64,000 bases of DNA from Flavimaribacter sediminis. GTDB taxonomy: Bacteria > Pseudomonadota > Alphaproteobacteria > Rhizobiales > Rhizobiaceae. Shown here piece by piece: positions 1 through 8,434 of this stretch. The notes beneath the pieces were generated by a model that saw only the letters and a list, made by a program, of their open reading frames with translations, made no database searches and was not told the DNA's origin. A program made the position numbers and the translations under genes. The DNA is taken from positions 1,550,001 through 1,614,000 of the forward strand of contig NZ_JAICBX010000001.1 in NCBI RefSeq assembly GCF_019492055.1, read 5' to 3'. Numbering within the stretch: the stretch's first letter is position 1; each line of letters opens with the position of its first letter.

Positions 1-326
1 CTTTCCCCGATCATGCCGGAAAGCCCGAGTCCGAGAATCGTAAGAGACAGACCGGTCGCGACCTGGTTCGTGACAAGGGTCAAGGTCAGAAAACCGAACA
101 GAAGCGAAAAGGCGGCTCCCGTAAGAGCGCCGCACAGTGCGCCGAGATAGGGATTGCCAGAAAGCTTTGCGACTGCGAATGCAACTGCCGCCCCCATGAT
201 GATCATACCTTCGACGCCGAGGTTGAGGACGCCGGAGCGTTCGACGACCAGTTCGCCGATTGCCGCGAGAAGCAGAGGCGTCGCTGCTGTCATGATCGTC
301 AGAATGACCGCCTGCGTCAGATCCAT
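1..326 (-). CDS. BMP-type ABC transporter permease, second subunit (partial)
   Basis: Inner-membrane permease of a nucleoside or simple-sugar importer of the BMP (YufQ/NupQ-like) class. The visible N-terminal 108 or so codons start MDLTQAVILTIMTAATP and carry the family's conserved ERSGVLNLGVEGMM stretch, then hydrophobic helices; the rest lies beyond the left edge. Its ATG overlaps the TGA of the upstream permease (bases 324-328, ATGA), so the two are translationally coupled. Family assignment is firm; the substrate is not visible. Confidence 0.9.
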   Translation of the reverse strand, partial: MDLTQAVILTIMTAATPLLLAAIGELVVERSGVLNLGVEGMIIMGAAVAFAVAKLSGNPYLGALCGALTGAAFSLLFGFLTLTLVTNQVATGLSLTILGLGLSGMIGE

Positions 327-1417
327 CAGGAGACCCCTCCTTCCTTGACAGTCCGATCAAACACGAACTTGACCCGGTAGTTGATGAGCGTGTCACAACC
401 CAGAACAAAGAACAGCAACAGCCCCTGGAATACGTCGGCGATCTTGTCGGGAAGCCCGATTGATATCTGCGCCGCCTCGCCGCCGAGATAGGTCAGAGCA
501 AGGACAAGACCTGCAGCAAATATGCCTAGTGGGTTGAGCCTGCCGAGGAAGGCGACGATGATCGCCGTAAACCCGTAGCCGGGCGAGATCACTGGCTGGA
601 GCCGTTCGATGGCGCCGGAGACTTCAGAGATACCAGCGAGGCCTGCAAGCGCGCCGGAAAACAGGAAGGCGAAAAAAACCATCTTGGAATTTGAGAACCC
701 GGCAAAGCGCCCTGCCCTCGTAGACTGGCCGAGCACCGAAACCTCGAAGCCTTTCAGCATGTGGCGCATCATGAACCAGGTAAGAAGCGTTACGATGATC
801 GCAAAGACGAAACCATAATTGGTCGGCCCTGACGACGGAACGATTTCGGGAAGAATCGCGTAATCGTGAAATTCGCGCGTTTCCGGAAAATTGAATCCCT
901 CCGGATTGCGCCATGCCCCCCTCACCAACCAATCAAGGAAGAGTTGAGCCACATAGACGAGCATGAGGCTGGAAAGGATCTCGTTGGTATTGAACCGCGT
1001 TTTCAGCAGCGCGGGTATCGCGGCATAGGCCGCGCCGCCAAGCATGCCCATCACCACCATCAACGGCAGGACGTAATAACCCTGCAAATTCGGAAGCAGG
1101 ACCGGAAGAATGGATCCGGCGATCGCCCCCATGATGAACTGGCCTTCTGCCCCGATATTCCAATTGTTGGAGCGGAAACAGACGGACAGTCCAACGGCGA
1201 TGATAATCAGAGGCGCGGCTTTAATCGTAAGCTCATGCAGCGACCAGGTTTCCGTCAGTGGCTCCACGAAGAAGCTGTAGAGCGCACTGAAAGGATTCTT
1301 GCCCAGCATCCAGAAAATGATCACGCCGGCGAGTACGGTGAGGAGCAGCGCCAGGAACGGCGAGAATATGGAAAATAGCGGAGACTGCTGTCGTCGGCGC
1401 TCCAGTTCAATGCGCAT
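326..1417 (-). CDS. BMP-type ABC transporter permease, first subunit
   Basis: Integral membrane subunit of the same importer (YufP/NupP-like), 363 aa, with about eight to ten hydrophobic helices and the conserved NIGAEGQFIMGAIAG segment after the second helix. A longer reading from base 1456 exists, but MRIELERRRQQ at 1417 is preferred because it leaves only an 11-base overlap with the ATPase gene upstream and begins with the basic stretch usual before the first helix. Gene order ATPase, permease, permease is standard for this family. The cognate binding protein is not in the window. Confidence 0.9.
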   Translation of the reverse strand: MRIELERRRQQSPLFSIFSPFLALLLTVLAGVIIFWMLGKNPFSALYSFFVEPLTETWSLHELTIKAAPLIIIAVGLSVCFRSNNWNIGAEGQFIMGAIAGSILPVLLPNLQGYYVLPLMVVMGMLGGAAYAAIPALLKTRFNTNEILSSLMLVYVAQLFLDWLVRGAWRNPEGFNFPETREFHDYAILPEIVPSSGPTNYGFVFAIIVTLLTWFMMRHMLKGFEVSVLGQSTRAGRFAGFSNSKMVFFAFLFSGALAGLAGISEVSGAIERLQPVISPGYGFTAIIVAFLGRLNPLGIFAAGLVLALTYLGGEAAQISIGLPDKIADVFQGLLLFFVLGCDTLINYRVKFVFDRTVKEGGVS

Positions 1418-2987
1418 GGGAAGCCTCCGACCCGTGATCCTCTCCGTGGATACCACCCATCAAAAGCCCGATTCTCTCGAGCGTCATATTCGCCGCCGGC
1501 TCAGCTTCTGTAAGCGTGCCTTCGTTGATGACTGCGATTTTAGTCGCCACTTCGAAGATTTCGTCGAGATCCTGACTGATGATAACGACCGCCGAGCCGT
1601 TTTCGGCCAGGTCGATCAGCGCCTGCCGGATGCGGCTTGCAGCTCCCGCGTCTACGCCCCATGTCGGTTGATTGACGATCATGACAGCAGGTTGCCGGTC
1701 GAGTTCCCGTCCGACGATGTATTTCTGCAGATTGCCCCCTGACAGCGAGGAAGCTTGCGGATCATCGCCCGATTTCCGGACATCCATGTCCTCGATGATA
1801 CGTTGAGCCGCCTTTTTAACCGCGCCGCGATTGATGATTTTCAGCGGCCCTCCCTCAAGAAACACTTTCGCGTCTGAGCGGTGCCGCGCAAGGATCATGT
1901 TATCCGATAGGGACATCTGGGAAACGGCGGCATGCCCGTGCCGCTCCTCAGGAACGAAAGCCGCTCCGAGCAGGCGCCGTCCGGAAATATCGAGTTTTCC
2001 TACCGGTTTTCCGCTGATCGCGACCGCGTTGGCGTCGCTGGCAAGGAATTCGCCTGAGAGCATTTCGAACAATTCGCTCTGGCCGTTACCTGCAACGCCG
2101 GCGATTCCGATGATTTCGCCCTTTTTGACAGACAGACTAATGTTCTTGATGGCTACTGCGAACGGCGTCCGGGCTGGCGCAGAAAGCCCGGTAGTCTTGA
2201 GTAACACCTCATCGCCTGCCGCGCCGGCGTGATGAGTGACAGCCTTGACTTCGGAACCAACCATCATGCGGGCCAGTGAGGCCGCAGTTTCCTGGCCTGG
2301 ATCGCAGGCGCCTGTCACCTTTCCGTGCCGCAGGACCGTCGCGCGGTCGCAAAGGCGTTTCACCTCTTCCAACCGGTGGCTGATATAGAGCACCGAACGG
2401 CCCTCGGAACGGATTTTTTCAAGCGTCTCGAAAAGCTTGTCCGCTTCCTGCGGCGTCAGGACCGAAGTCGGCTCGTCGAGAATGATGAGTTCGGGGTTCT
2501 GCAGCAGAGTTCGCACAATTTCGATGCGTTGGCGCTCGCCGACCGAAAGATCGGCGACATGGGCGTTTGGATCGAGCGGAAGGCCGTATTCGCGTGAGAG
2601 TTTTTCAGCCTGCTCGGCAAGCTTTTCGATCGGTACGTCGTTATCCATCGACAGCGCGATGTTTTCCGCGACGGTAAGAGCCTCAAACAGCGAAAAATGC
2701 TGGAAGACCATACCGATGCCGAGCGCTCGCGCCTGGCCAGGACTTCGGATTTCCACCGGATCGCCCTTCCAGTAAATCTGCCCGCCGGACGGTTCCAGCG
2801 ATCCGAACAGCATTTTGACGAGTGTCGACTTACCTGCTCCGTTTTCACCCAATAGAGCATGGATTTCACTGGAATTGATTTTGAGATCGATCCCGTCATT
2901 GGCGCGGAACTCTCCGAAGATCTTTGTCAGATCCCGGACTTCAAGCAGGCAGTCGTCCCCGTCCTGTCTCGCCTCGACCAAATACAC
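1407..2987 (-). CDS. BMP-type ABC transporter ATP-binding protein (double NBD)
   Basis: Cytoplasmic ATPase of 526 aa energising the nucleoside/simple-sugar importer. Two ABC domains are fused in tandem. The first has Walker A GENGAGKST, signature LSVGERQR and Walker B LIILDEPT. The second has GVAGNGQSE, signature LSGGNLQK and a Walker B in which NQPT replaces DEPT; such a divergent second site is usual in sugar-type double ATPases. The start shown is GTG at 2987. A TTG two codons on (2981) is better spaced from GGGGAG, so the true start is uncertain by two residues. It is the first gene of the leftward operon. Confidence 0.92.
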   Translation of the reverse strand: MYLVEARQDGDDCLLEVRDLTKIFGEFRANDGIDLKINSSEIHALLGENGAGKSTLVKMLFGSLEPSGGQIYWKGDPVEIRSPGQARALGIGMVFQHFSLFEALTVAENIALSMDNDVPIEKLAEQAEKLSREYGLPLDPNAHVADLSVGERQRIEIVRTLLQNPELIILDEPTSVLTPQEADKLFETLEKIRSEGRSVLYISHRLEEVKRLCDRATVLRHGKVTGACDPGQETAASLARMMVGSEVKAVTHHAGAAGDEVLLKTTGLSAPARTPFAVAIKNISLSVKKGEIIGIAGVAGNGQSELFEMLSGEFLASDANAVAISGKPVGKLDISGRRLLGAAFVPEERHGHAAVSQMSLSDNMILARHRSDAKVFLEGGPLKIINRGAVKKAAQRIIEDMDVRKSGDDPQASSLSGGNLQKYIVGRELDRQPAVMIVNQPTWGVDAGAASRIRQALIDLAENGSAVVIISQDLDEIFEVATKIAVINEGTLTEAEPAANMTLERIGLLMGGIHGEDHGSEASHAH

Positions 2988-3266
2988 TCTCCCCGAGAGA
3001 TGTTAATTTATTTTCTGGTTCCCTTGAGCATTCTAGTCACAGCCCACCTGAACTTGAAATGCTCCCGAAAGGAAAACTGCTTCAAGAATTTGACACATAA
3101 TTGCAAAAGGACGGGTAACTGTCATCAAGTATTGTTTTGATTTGATCCGGTTCCACATGATTTTGCTGCGTCGCAGCAGATTGACGCAATGGTTCGGCAG
3201 TTGTGGACAGGGCGTGCTTCCGACGCTAGTTCGTGTCCATAAAAGAAACTCGGAGGCGACCAGAAC
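2988..3266. other. Divergent intergenic region between ABC operon and ubiH-like gene
   Basis: About 280 bases separating two divergent genes, so both promoters must lie here. A clear CGGAGG ribosome site precedes the rightward gene at about 3250. I could not pick out a convincing -35/-10 pair, operator or riboswitch fold by eye. Confidence 0.4.
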
Positions 3267-4466
3267 ATGACTCCACGGTTCGACGTTATCGTCTGCGGAG
3301 GCGGTCTTGCTGGTGCGGCCGCTGCGCTGGCGGCTGGCCGTTCAGCCAAGAATGTAGCACTCATTGCGCCACAAAATCCCATACCGGACGGACGCACCAC
3401 TGCATTGATGATGCCGTCGGTTCGCTTTCTGAAACAACTCGGCATTGATTCTGATTTTCTGGAACAGGCCGCGCCTCTGAAAACAATGCGAATTATGGAT
3501 GACACGGGGAGACTGCTGCGGCCTCCGCCCTTGACCTTCAGGGCTCAGGAGATCTCGGAAGAGGCGTTTGGCTACAATATTTTAAATGGTGAATTGCAGA
3601 AGATATTGATGCATGCCCTGCATAATGAAGAGCGCGTCACAGTTTTTGAAGTTGCTGCGGAGAAGATCACTCACGAGGAAGACGGAGTGAGAGTGGCCTT
3701 GGAGGATGGCGCCCAGCTGGACGGAAGTATTCTCGCTGGCTCGGACGGACGCAACTCACTTGTGCGACGCTCTGCTGGAATATCCTCACGGTCATGGTCC
3801 TATCCGCAAACGGCCATCGTCCTGAACTTCGATCATGAATACGATCATGACGATACTTCCAACGAATTTCACACGCCTGCCGGGCCTTTTACGCAAGTGC
3901 CTCTGGGGCGTCATCGCTCCAGCCTGGTATGGGCCATGAGCCCGCCGGATGCGGATGAGAGGAAGCAGGATACAGACGACGTTCTTGGTCAACACGTCGA
4001 AGAACGCCTGCATTCGATGCTTGGAAAAGTCAAAATCACATCCGAGCGCGGCTTTTTTCCATTTTCAGGTCTGATTGCTAATCAATTCGGTAAAGGACGG
4101 AGCGTGCTTTTGGGGGAAGCCGGTCATGTATTCCCTCCCATCGGAGCACAGGGTTTCAATCTCGGTTTGCGTGACGTCAGTATTTTTATGGATCTCCTTC
4201 GCCAGTATGGAACTGGCGGCGAATCCAAGATCGGAGACGCATTCGATCGCGGGAGGCGGTCGGACGTCGGAAGTCGGACCTACGGAGTCGATATTCTGAA
4301 TCGATCGCTCCTCAACGGATTTTTGCCTGTTCAGATGGCCCGATACGCTGGAATGACGGCATTGGCGCATATCCCGCCGCTGAGAGCGTTCGCAATGCGT
4401 GAAGGGATGAGCCCTGGCCAGTCGATGCTATCTGGTGCGGCGAAGCGACATCAAGGGTTCGGGTAA
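3267..4466 (+). CDS. UbiH/UbiF/COQ6-type FAD-dependent hydroxylase
   Basis: A 399-aa flavoprotein monooxygenase of the family that hydroxylates the ubiquinone ring. Visible are the N-terminal dinucleotide-binding turn (CGGGLAG, residues 10-16), the mid-protein DG motif (GSDGRNSLVRR, about residue 158) and the C-terminal FAD-ribityl motif LLGEAGHVFPPIGAQGFNLG, where most relatives have GDAAH. CGGAGG sits before the ATG. No other ubiquinone gene is adjacent, so the ring position it acts on is unknown. Its end overlaps the convergent AEC gene by 16 bases. Confidence 0.88.
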   Translation: MTPRFDVIVCGGGLAGAAAALAAGRSAKNVALIAPQNPIPDGRTTALMMPSVRFLKQLGIDSDFLEQAAPLKTMRIMDDTGRLLRPPPLTFRAQEISEEAFGYNILNGELQKILMHALHNEERVTVFEVAAEKITHEEDGVRVALEDGAQLDGSILAGSDGRNSLVRRSAGISSRSWSYPQTAIVLNFDHEYDHDDTSNEFHTPAGPFTQVPLGRHRSSLVWAMSPPDADERKQDTDDVLGQHVEERLHSMLGKVKITSERGFFPFSGLIANQFGKGRSVLLGEAGHVFPPIGAQGFNLGLRDVSIFMDLLRQYGTGGESKIGDAFDRGRRSDVGSRTYGVDILNRSLLNGFLPVQMARYAGMTALAHIPPLRAFAMREGMSPGQSMLSGAAKRHQGFG

Positions 4467-5419
4467 AAGTCCGCAGGGAACCATCCCGCCTGCATCCCTA
4501 ACAGCAACGTTGAGACCGACAAGACCGAAAGTGTTGTCGTGATCATGATGGTGGCGGAGGCGCGCTCCATCCACAAATTGTACTGCTGGGCGATCACAAA
4601 GACATTCGTCGCGGTCGGCAGGGCTGCAAGAAGCACTGCCGTGAATATCCAGACGTCATTATAGTCTCCGGCGAGCGATAGCACTATATAAGTGATTATC
4701 GGGTGCAGGATGAGTTTTGCTGGAACGATGTAGGTCAGTTCCACGGGGCGACGTTTAAGTGGTCTGAGAGCCAGTGTGACGCCCATGGCGAACAAGGCGC
4801 AGGGCGCGGCGGCCTGCGCCAGATAATCGATCAACCTGACCACCGCTTCGGGGATTGGCGGCGCCATCCACGCGATGATGATGCCGACGATAATAGAAAG
4901 GATAATCGGGTGGCTGGCGATACGAACGATTATGGAACGCGTGATTGTCAAAAATCCGCGTTTCTCGCTACCTGAAAGGGCCATCAGCGCAGGCGCAACG
5001 CAAAAATGGGCCGTATTGTCGAAAACCAGGATCAGCGCCAGTGGAGCGCCGGCTGCGTCACCAAAAGCAAGTAGAGCTAATGCAGGTCCCATGTAGCCGA
5101 TGTTTCCATAGCAACCGGCAAGTCCCTGTATCGTACTTTCGGCAAGCGTGGCGCCGCGCAGGAAGAAAGCCAGAGCAAACACGAGGACGAAAACAAAATA
5201 GGTTGCAAGCAGGCAGACGAGCGCGAAATCGACCTGCGCAAGTTGGTCCATGGGCGTAGCAGACAATAGGCGGATGAACATCGCCGGCAGTGCGAAGTAG
5301 AGCACAAATATGTTGAGCCAACTCAGACCTTCGAGAGGATGGCGATTGACCCGGGCACCAAGATAACCCAGGCCGATCAAACCGAATAGCGGCAATATTA
5401 GACCGGCAATGTGCGCCAT
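4451..5419 (-). CDS. AEC-family transporter (auxin efflux carrier superfamily)
   Basis: Inner-membrane permease of 322 aa with about ten hydrophobic helices in two halves, the N-terminal half beginning ILPLFGLIGLGYLGAR. The conserved glycine/asparagine stretch GCYGNIGYMGPALAL, typical of the first half of AEC carriers, is at about residues 103-117. Members export or import organic acids such as malate, or auxin-like compounds; the substrate cannot be read from sequence. Transcribed alone, converging on the hydroxylase gene. Confidence 0.88.
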   Translation of the reverse strand: MAHIAGLILPLFGLIGLGYLGARVNRHPLEGLSWLNIFVLYFALPAMFIRLLSATPMDQLAQVDFALVCLLATYFVFVLVFALAFFLRGATLAESTIQGLAGCYGNIGYMGPALALLAFGDAAGAPLALILVFDNTAHFCVAPALMALSGSEKRGFLTITRSIIVRIASHPIILSIIVGIIIAWMAPPIPEAVVRLIDYLAQAAAPCALFAMGVTLALRPLKRRPVELTYIVPAKLILHPIITYIVLSLAGDYNDVWIFTAVLLAALPTATNVFVIAQQYNLWMERASATIMITTTLSVLSVSTLLLGMQAGWFPADFYPNP

Positions 5420-5542
5420 CAGACCCTAGACCAGGCGGCTTTGCGTAAATTTCAACGCGGTATGTGTCTGATTAATTTTTTCTATGATTATCATTGATTT
5501 TCTGACCGCATTGCAGCAATTTCCCAATCAGGAGACGAAGTT

Positions 5543-5875
5543 ATGTTCAAAGCCGAAACAGCGAAGTTTCAGATTGGCCAGACGGTAAGACATCGTATCT
5601 ACCCGTTCCGGGGCGTAATATTCGATGTGGACCCAACCTTCAACAACACTGAAGAGTGGTATGAATCCATTCCTGAAGAAGTGCGCCCGCGCAAAGACCA
5701 GCCCTTCTATCATCTGTTTGCAGAAAATGACGATACCGATTACATCGCCTATGTTTCTGAACAGAACCTCATTCCCGATGATAGCGGACAGCCGGTTCAG
5801 CATCCTCAGATCCCGGAAATTTTCGAGGGTTGCGACGATGGAATTTATCGCCTTAGGGGGCCGATAGGCCACTAA
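5543..5875 (+). CDS. hspQ: Heat shock protein HspQ
   Basis: Small cytoplasmic protein of 110 aa in the HspQ/YccV (hemimethylated-DNA-binding) family, known in enterobacteria as a factor tuning Lon-dependent proteolysis. The diagnostic core is visible: FQIGQTVRHRIYPFRGVIFD, then WYESIP, the acidic DQPFYHLFAE block and AYVSEQNLIPD. A CAGGAG site lies 8 bases before the ATG. No sigma-32 promoter was recognised upstream. It is followed by a terminator-like hairpin that an IS now splits from its T tract. Confidence 0.93.
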   Translation: MFKAETAKFQIGQTVRHRIYPFRGVIFDVDPTFNNTEEWYESIPEEVRPRKDQPFYHLFAENDDTDYIAYVSEQNLIPDDSGQPVQHPQIPEIFEGCDDGIYRLRGPIGH

Positions 5876-5900
5876 GTCACACCATTGCCTGAAACAAAAA

Positions 5901-5924
5901 GGGGGAGCCAGTTCGGCTCCCCCT
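5901..5924 (+). terminator. Terminator-like hairpin, left copy flanking the IS
   Basis: Palindrome with 9-bp arms GGGGGAGCC / GGCTCCCCC, preceded by an A tract (5896-5900) but not followed by T on the plus strand, where the IS begins instead. A near-identical copy lies at 7399-7422. Together they look like one bidirectional terminator between the convergent hspQ and IalB-like genes that was duplicated on IS insertion. Confidence 0.75.
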
Positions 5925-5943
5925 CAGACTGCTGACAAACCCC
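5925..5943 (+). repeat. IS left terminal inverted repeat
   Basis: CAGACTGCTGACAAACCCC, matching the reverse complement of 7379-7397 in all 19 positions. The next bases form a hairpin AAACCCCG ... CGGGGTTT at about 5937-5962. Confidence 0.92.
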
Positions 5944-6019
5944 GTCGATTTTTGGCGGGGTTTAGTCTTTTGCTCATTACGACTTGAGCGTTTTATGGCT
6001 TCAAGTGCTTCACTCCAGC

Positions 6020-7344
6020 CTATGCGGGCGCTGGCTGTTTGGTTTTCGTAAGGGCCATTGCGATCTTCTTGATGTTCTGAGCGGTTGCAGCAAGCAAACA
6101 CTGGACTTTGACCCGCCACAAACTTCGGAACCGCGCGTACCGGTGGCCGTGAAGCTGCTTGGCGTCGGCGAAGGAGCGTTCGACCGTCTCCTTGCGCCGC
6201 TTGTAGATCGCCTTGCCCCACGGCGTCAGGCGATGAGCGTCTGTCCGCTCGCGGACAGTGGCCCAGACATGTCGGGTAATGGTGCGTTGAGCCTTGGCGT
6301 TGGTCGTGCACGAAGCCAGAAGCGGGCAGGTCCGGCAGACTTTCGGGTTGCTCTTGTAATGCCTGTAGCCGTTTCGGTCCGTGGTGGCGTAAGAAAGGGT
6401 CTGCCCTTCGGGACAGCGATAGCCATCCAGAGACTGGTCATAGGCGAACTTTGATTTGCGCATCATGCCCGGTCGCGGCGGGGTGGGATTGCGATAGCCG
6501 GTGACGCCGAGAATATCGCGGTCCTCAAGCCCCTTGGCAATGCCGGCGGTGGCATAGCCGGCATCGAGCCCAACGGCACGGGTATCGAAGCCGAAGCGGG
6601 CCCGCTGGCGATCGAGGCGGCCGAGATAGACGATGCGGTCATGGACATTGGCCGGGGTGGCATGGGTGTCGGTGATGATCCCGAGCTTGCCGTCGCGCAC
6701 CATGTAGCCCGCCTCCGATCGGTGCGGGAAACCTTCGTCTCTTTCTCCACCGGCGCGCGCTTGCCCGGCTTCAGCGGCTTCTTGCCATGGGCGGCGCGAT
6801 CTTCCCCGATTGCAAGGTCGAGATCGTCCCAGTAATCAGAGCGCGACTTGGCCACCAATGCCTTGTCATAGCGGTTCTTGTTGGCGTTCGCCTTGAGATG
6901 GGTGGAATCGGTATAGAGCACCGCGCCATCGACAAGGCCGTGATCAATCGCCTGCTCGACAATGCGGTCAAAGATGTCCTGGGCCACGCCCGGATCAGTA
7001 AACCGCCGGCGACGGTTCTGGCTCAGTGTCGAGGCGTCAAAGACCGTATCGGAAAGCTTCAGTCGCAAAAACCAGCGATAGGCCACATTCACCTCGATAT
7101 CCCGCACAAGCTGGCGTTCCGAGCGGATGCCGAACAGGTAGCCGATGAACAGAGCCTTGAACATCAGCGTCGGATCGAGCGCTGGACGACCGTTGTCGGC
7201 GCAGTAAAGACCGGCAACCCGATCGTGGATGAAGGAGAAATCGATCACAGCGTCGATCTTGCGAAGCAGATGATCCTTCGGAACCAACTCTTCCAGCGTC
7301 ACCATCTCGAGAGCGGTCTGTTCAGGGCCAGGTTTCTTCAACAT
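6020..7344 (-). pseudogene. IS1182-like DDE transposase, frameshifted
   Basis: Transposase of about 441 aa if the frame is restored. The N-terminal part (7344 to about 6718) starts MLKKPGPEQTALEM and carries the first catalytic aspartate in VLYTDSTHLKANANKN. The C-terminal part (about 6715 to 6020) carries GLDAGYATAGIAKGLE and the glutamate in RRKETVERSFADAKQ. Near 6716-6719 the reading GATCGGAGG lacks one C compared with the GATCCGGAGG expected to encode DPEAGYMV. The deletion lies between the first two catalytic residues, so the product should be inactive unless ribosomes shift. No slippery run is evident. Confidence 0.88.
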
Positions 7345-7378
7345 AACCCAATGAATCAGAAACCCCCGGCAAATGCCA

Positions 7379-7397
7379 GGGGTTTGTCAGCAGTCTG
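7379..7397 (-). repeat. IS right terminal inverted repeat
   Basis: GGGGTTTGTCAGCAGTCTG, the exact reverse complement of the left end. Just inside is a second palindrome, AAACCCC ... GGGGTTT, at about 7360-7385. Confidence 0.92.
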
Positions 7398-7398
7398 A

Positions 7399-7422
7399 GG
7401 GGGAGCCCGTTCGGCTCCCCCT
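7399..7422 (-). terminator. Terminator-like hairpin, right copy flanking the IS
   Basis: Arms GGGGGAGCC / GGCTCCCCC, followed on the plus strand by TTTT (7422-7425). On the minus strand, where the IalB-like gene reads in, the hairpin is followed by CAGACTG instead of a T tract. So each neighbouring gene meets a hairpin lacking its own T run. Confidence 0.75.
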
Positions 7423-7448
7423 TTTCATTCCGTATGAGATCGCAACAA

Positions 7449-8072
7449 TCAGTTGCTTTCTTCAATGGCTTTCTTCTGAGCGTCCTCAAGCTTCATCCGT
7501 TCCGCCTGAATCTTTTTCTGCATTTCTTCCTGCAGTTTCTGCTGAGATGCCTGCAGGTCAGATTGTTCAACCGGAGGACCGTCGAAGGCCGCCGTAAAAC
7601 CCGAGAGTGAAATCTTGATCGGATTTGGCGCGCGCTGATAGTTGATGGAAGTGAATACCGCTTCACCACCGCGTTTCATCGAATTGATGATGCCGTCTGT
7701 CAGTTGCACTTCTGCCACGCATTTGTCCGGCATGCAGATCGTATAGGGCAAGCGCTGCGCTTCACCTCCGTCGATCTGCAACTGGATGCCTGGCGGAATA
7801 AGGCGCGCCGGAGGCACGGTCACCTGCATCGCCCTGCGGTTGACCTTGCCTTCAACCGTCACGAGACCAACAGCTGTTACAAGCTGTCCGGTCTGAGCCT
7901 GAACGATATTCTGCACGACGCAGACGTCATTGTCTTCCTGCTTGGTGCATACCTTGTACCAGCCCTGTCCGGGCGCCTGGGCATTGGAGGCTGCCACACC
8001 GGCCAGCGATACAGTGCCTGCAAAGATAGCTGCAAGAGCTGCCTTGAAGACGGTCGAGGTTTTGAAAGTCAT
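7449..8072 (-). CDS. Invasion-associated locus B (IalB) family protein
   Basis: Secreted or periplasmic protein of 207 aa. An N-terminal signal peptide with a hydrophobic core (FKAALAAIFAGTVSLAGVA) and an ASNAQA cleavage region precedes the IalB fold, with paired cysteines in WYKVCTKQEDNDVCVVQN and YTICMPDKCVAEVQL. The last 35 residues form a charged, Q/E/K-rich helix likely to be coiled coil. An AGGAGATTC site precedes the ATG. IalB relatives are common in rhizobia and Bartonella; the molecular role here is unknown. Confidence 0.9.
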   Translation of the reverse strand: MTFKTSTVFKAALAAIFAGTVSLAGVAASNAQAPGQGWYKVCTKQEDNDVCVVQNIVQAQTGQLVTAVGLVTVEGKVNRRAMQVTVPPARLIPPGIQLQIDGGEAQRLPYTICMPDKCVAEVQLTDGIINSMKRGGEAVFTSINYQRAPNPIKISLSGFTAAFDGPPVEQSDLQASQQKLQEEMQKKIQAERMKLEDAQKKAIEESN

Positions 8073-8434
8073 CGAAATCGAATCTCCTGAGATTTCCGGA
8101 TCACCATTGTTGTTATTGTGATGAATTTTTGACGTTCATTGCCGATTCTGCTGGATTACCGTTCAATCGCCCCGCCGGCGGCTCTCGCAGAACCTTGATT
8201 GTAGCGTTCGTTCTTTCCTCCCTGGTGAAGCGCAATGACGAACAAGTCGCGCTTCACGATCTTTCATAGTTCGATGTTGTCTAAGCATAAACGCCGCTCC
8301 TGTCACCCCGTCTTGACGGTTGAATACAAAAATTGGCTTCATTTGAGGCATAAACTCTATTTTGTCGGGGTAATTGAATCACGATTTGGCTTGCTGCCAT
8401 ACTGCCGAGTGTAGAATCAGGGAGATAAGGCGCT
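8073..8434. other. Divergent intergenic region with a perfect inverted repeat
   Basis: A 362-base gap between divergent genes. It contains one 9-bp perfect inverted repeat, GTGAAGCGC (8225-8233) and GCGCTTCAC (8249-8257), with a 15-base spacer and no following T run. A strong AGGGAGATAAGG ribosome site lies just before 8435. I see no coding sequence and no confident promoter. Confidence 0.5.

Larger units (their letters stand above)
5925..7397 (-). mobile_element. IS1182-family-like insertion sequence, about 1.47 kb
   Basis: Bounded by perfect 19-bp terminal inverted repeats (5925-5943 and 7379-7397, CAGACTGCTGACAAACCCC), each continuing into a subterminal palindrome (AAACCCC...GGGGTTT). It holds one leftward transposase gene disrupted by a frameshift. 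The flanks are two 24-base copies of a hairpin (5901-5924 and 7399-7422) differing at one loop base. They look like a target duplication although they are long for one, so the exact element ends are uncertain by a base or two. Confidence 0.9.

Noticed and set aside
2190-2290. Degenerate second ATPase site (NQPT in place of DEPT) in the double ABC protein as a sign of decay
   Set aside because: Divergent second sites are normal in sugar-type and BMP-type double ATPases.
2988-3266. Riboswitch upstream of the ABC transporter operon
   Set aside because: No recognisable conserved core for purine, thiamine, cobalamin or similar classes could be found by eye.
6020-7344. Programmed ribosomal frameshift in the transposase
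   Set aside because: No slippery run of A or T lies at the junction; a missing C in GATCGGAGG explains the shift more simply.
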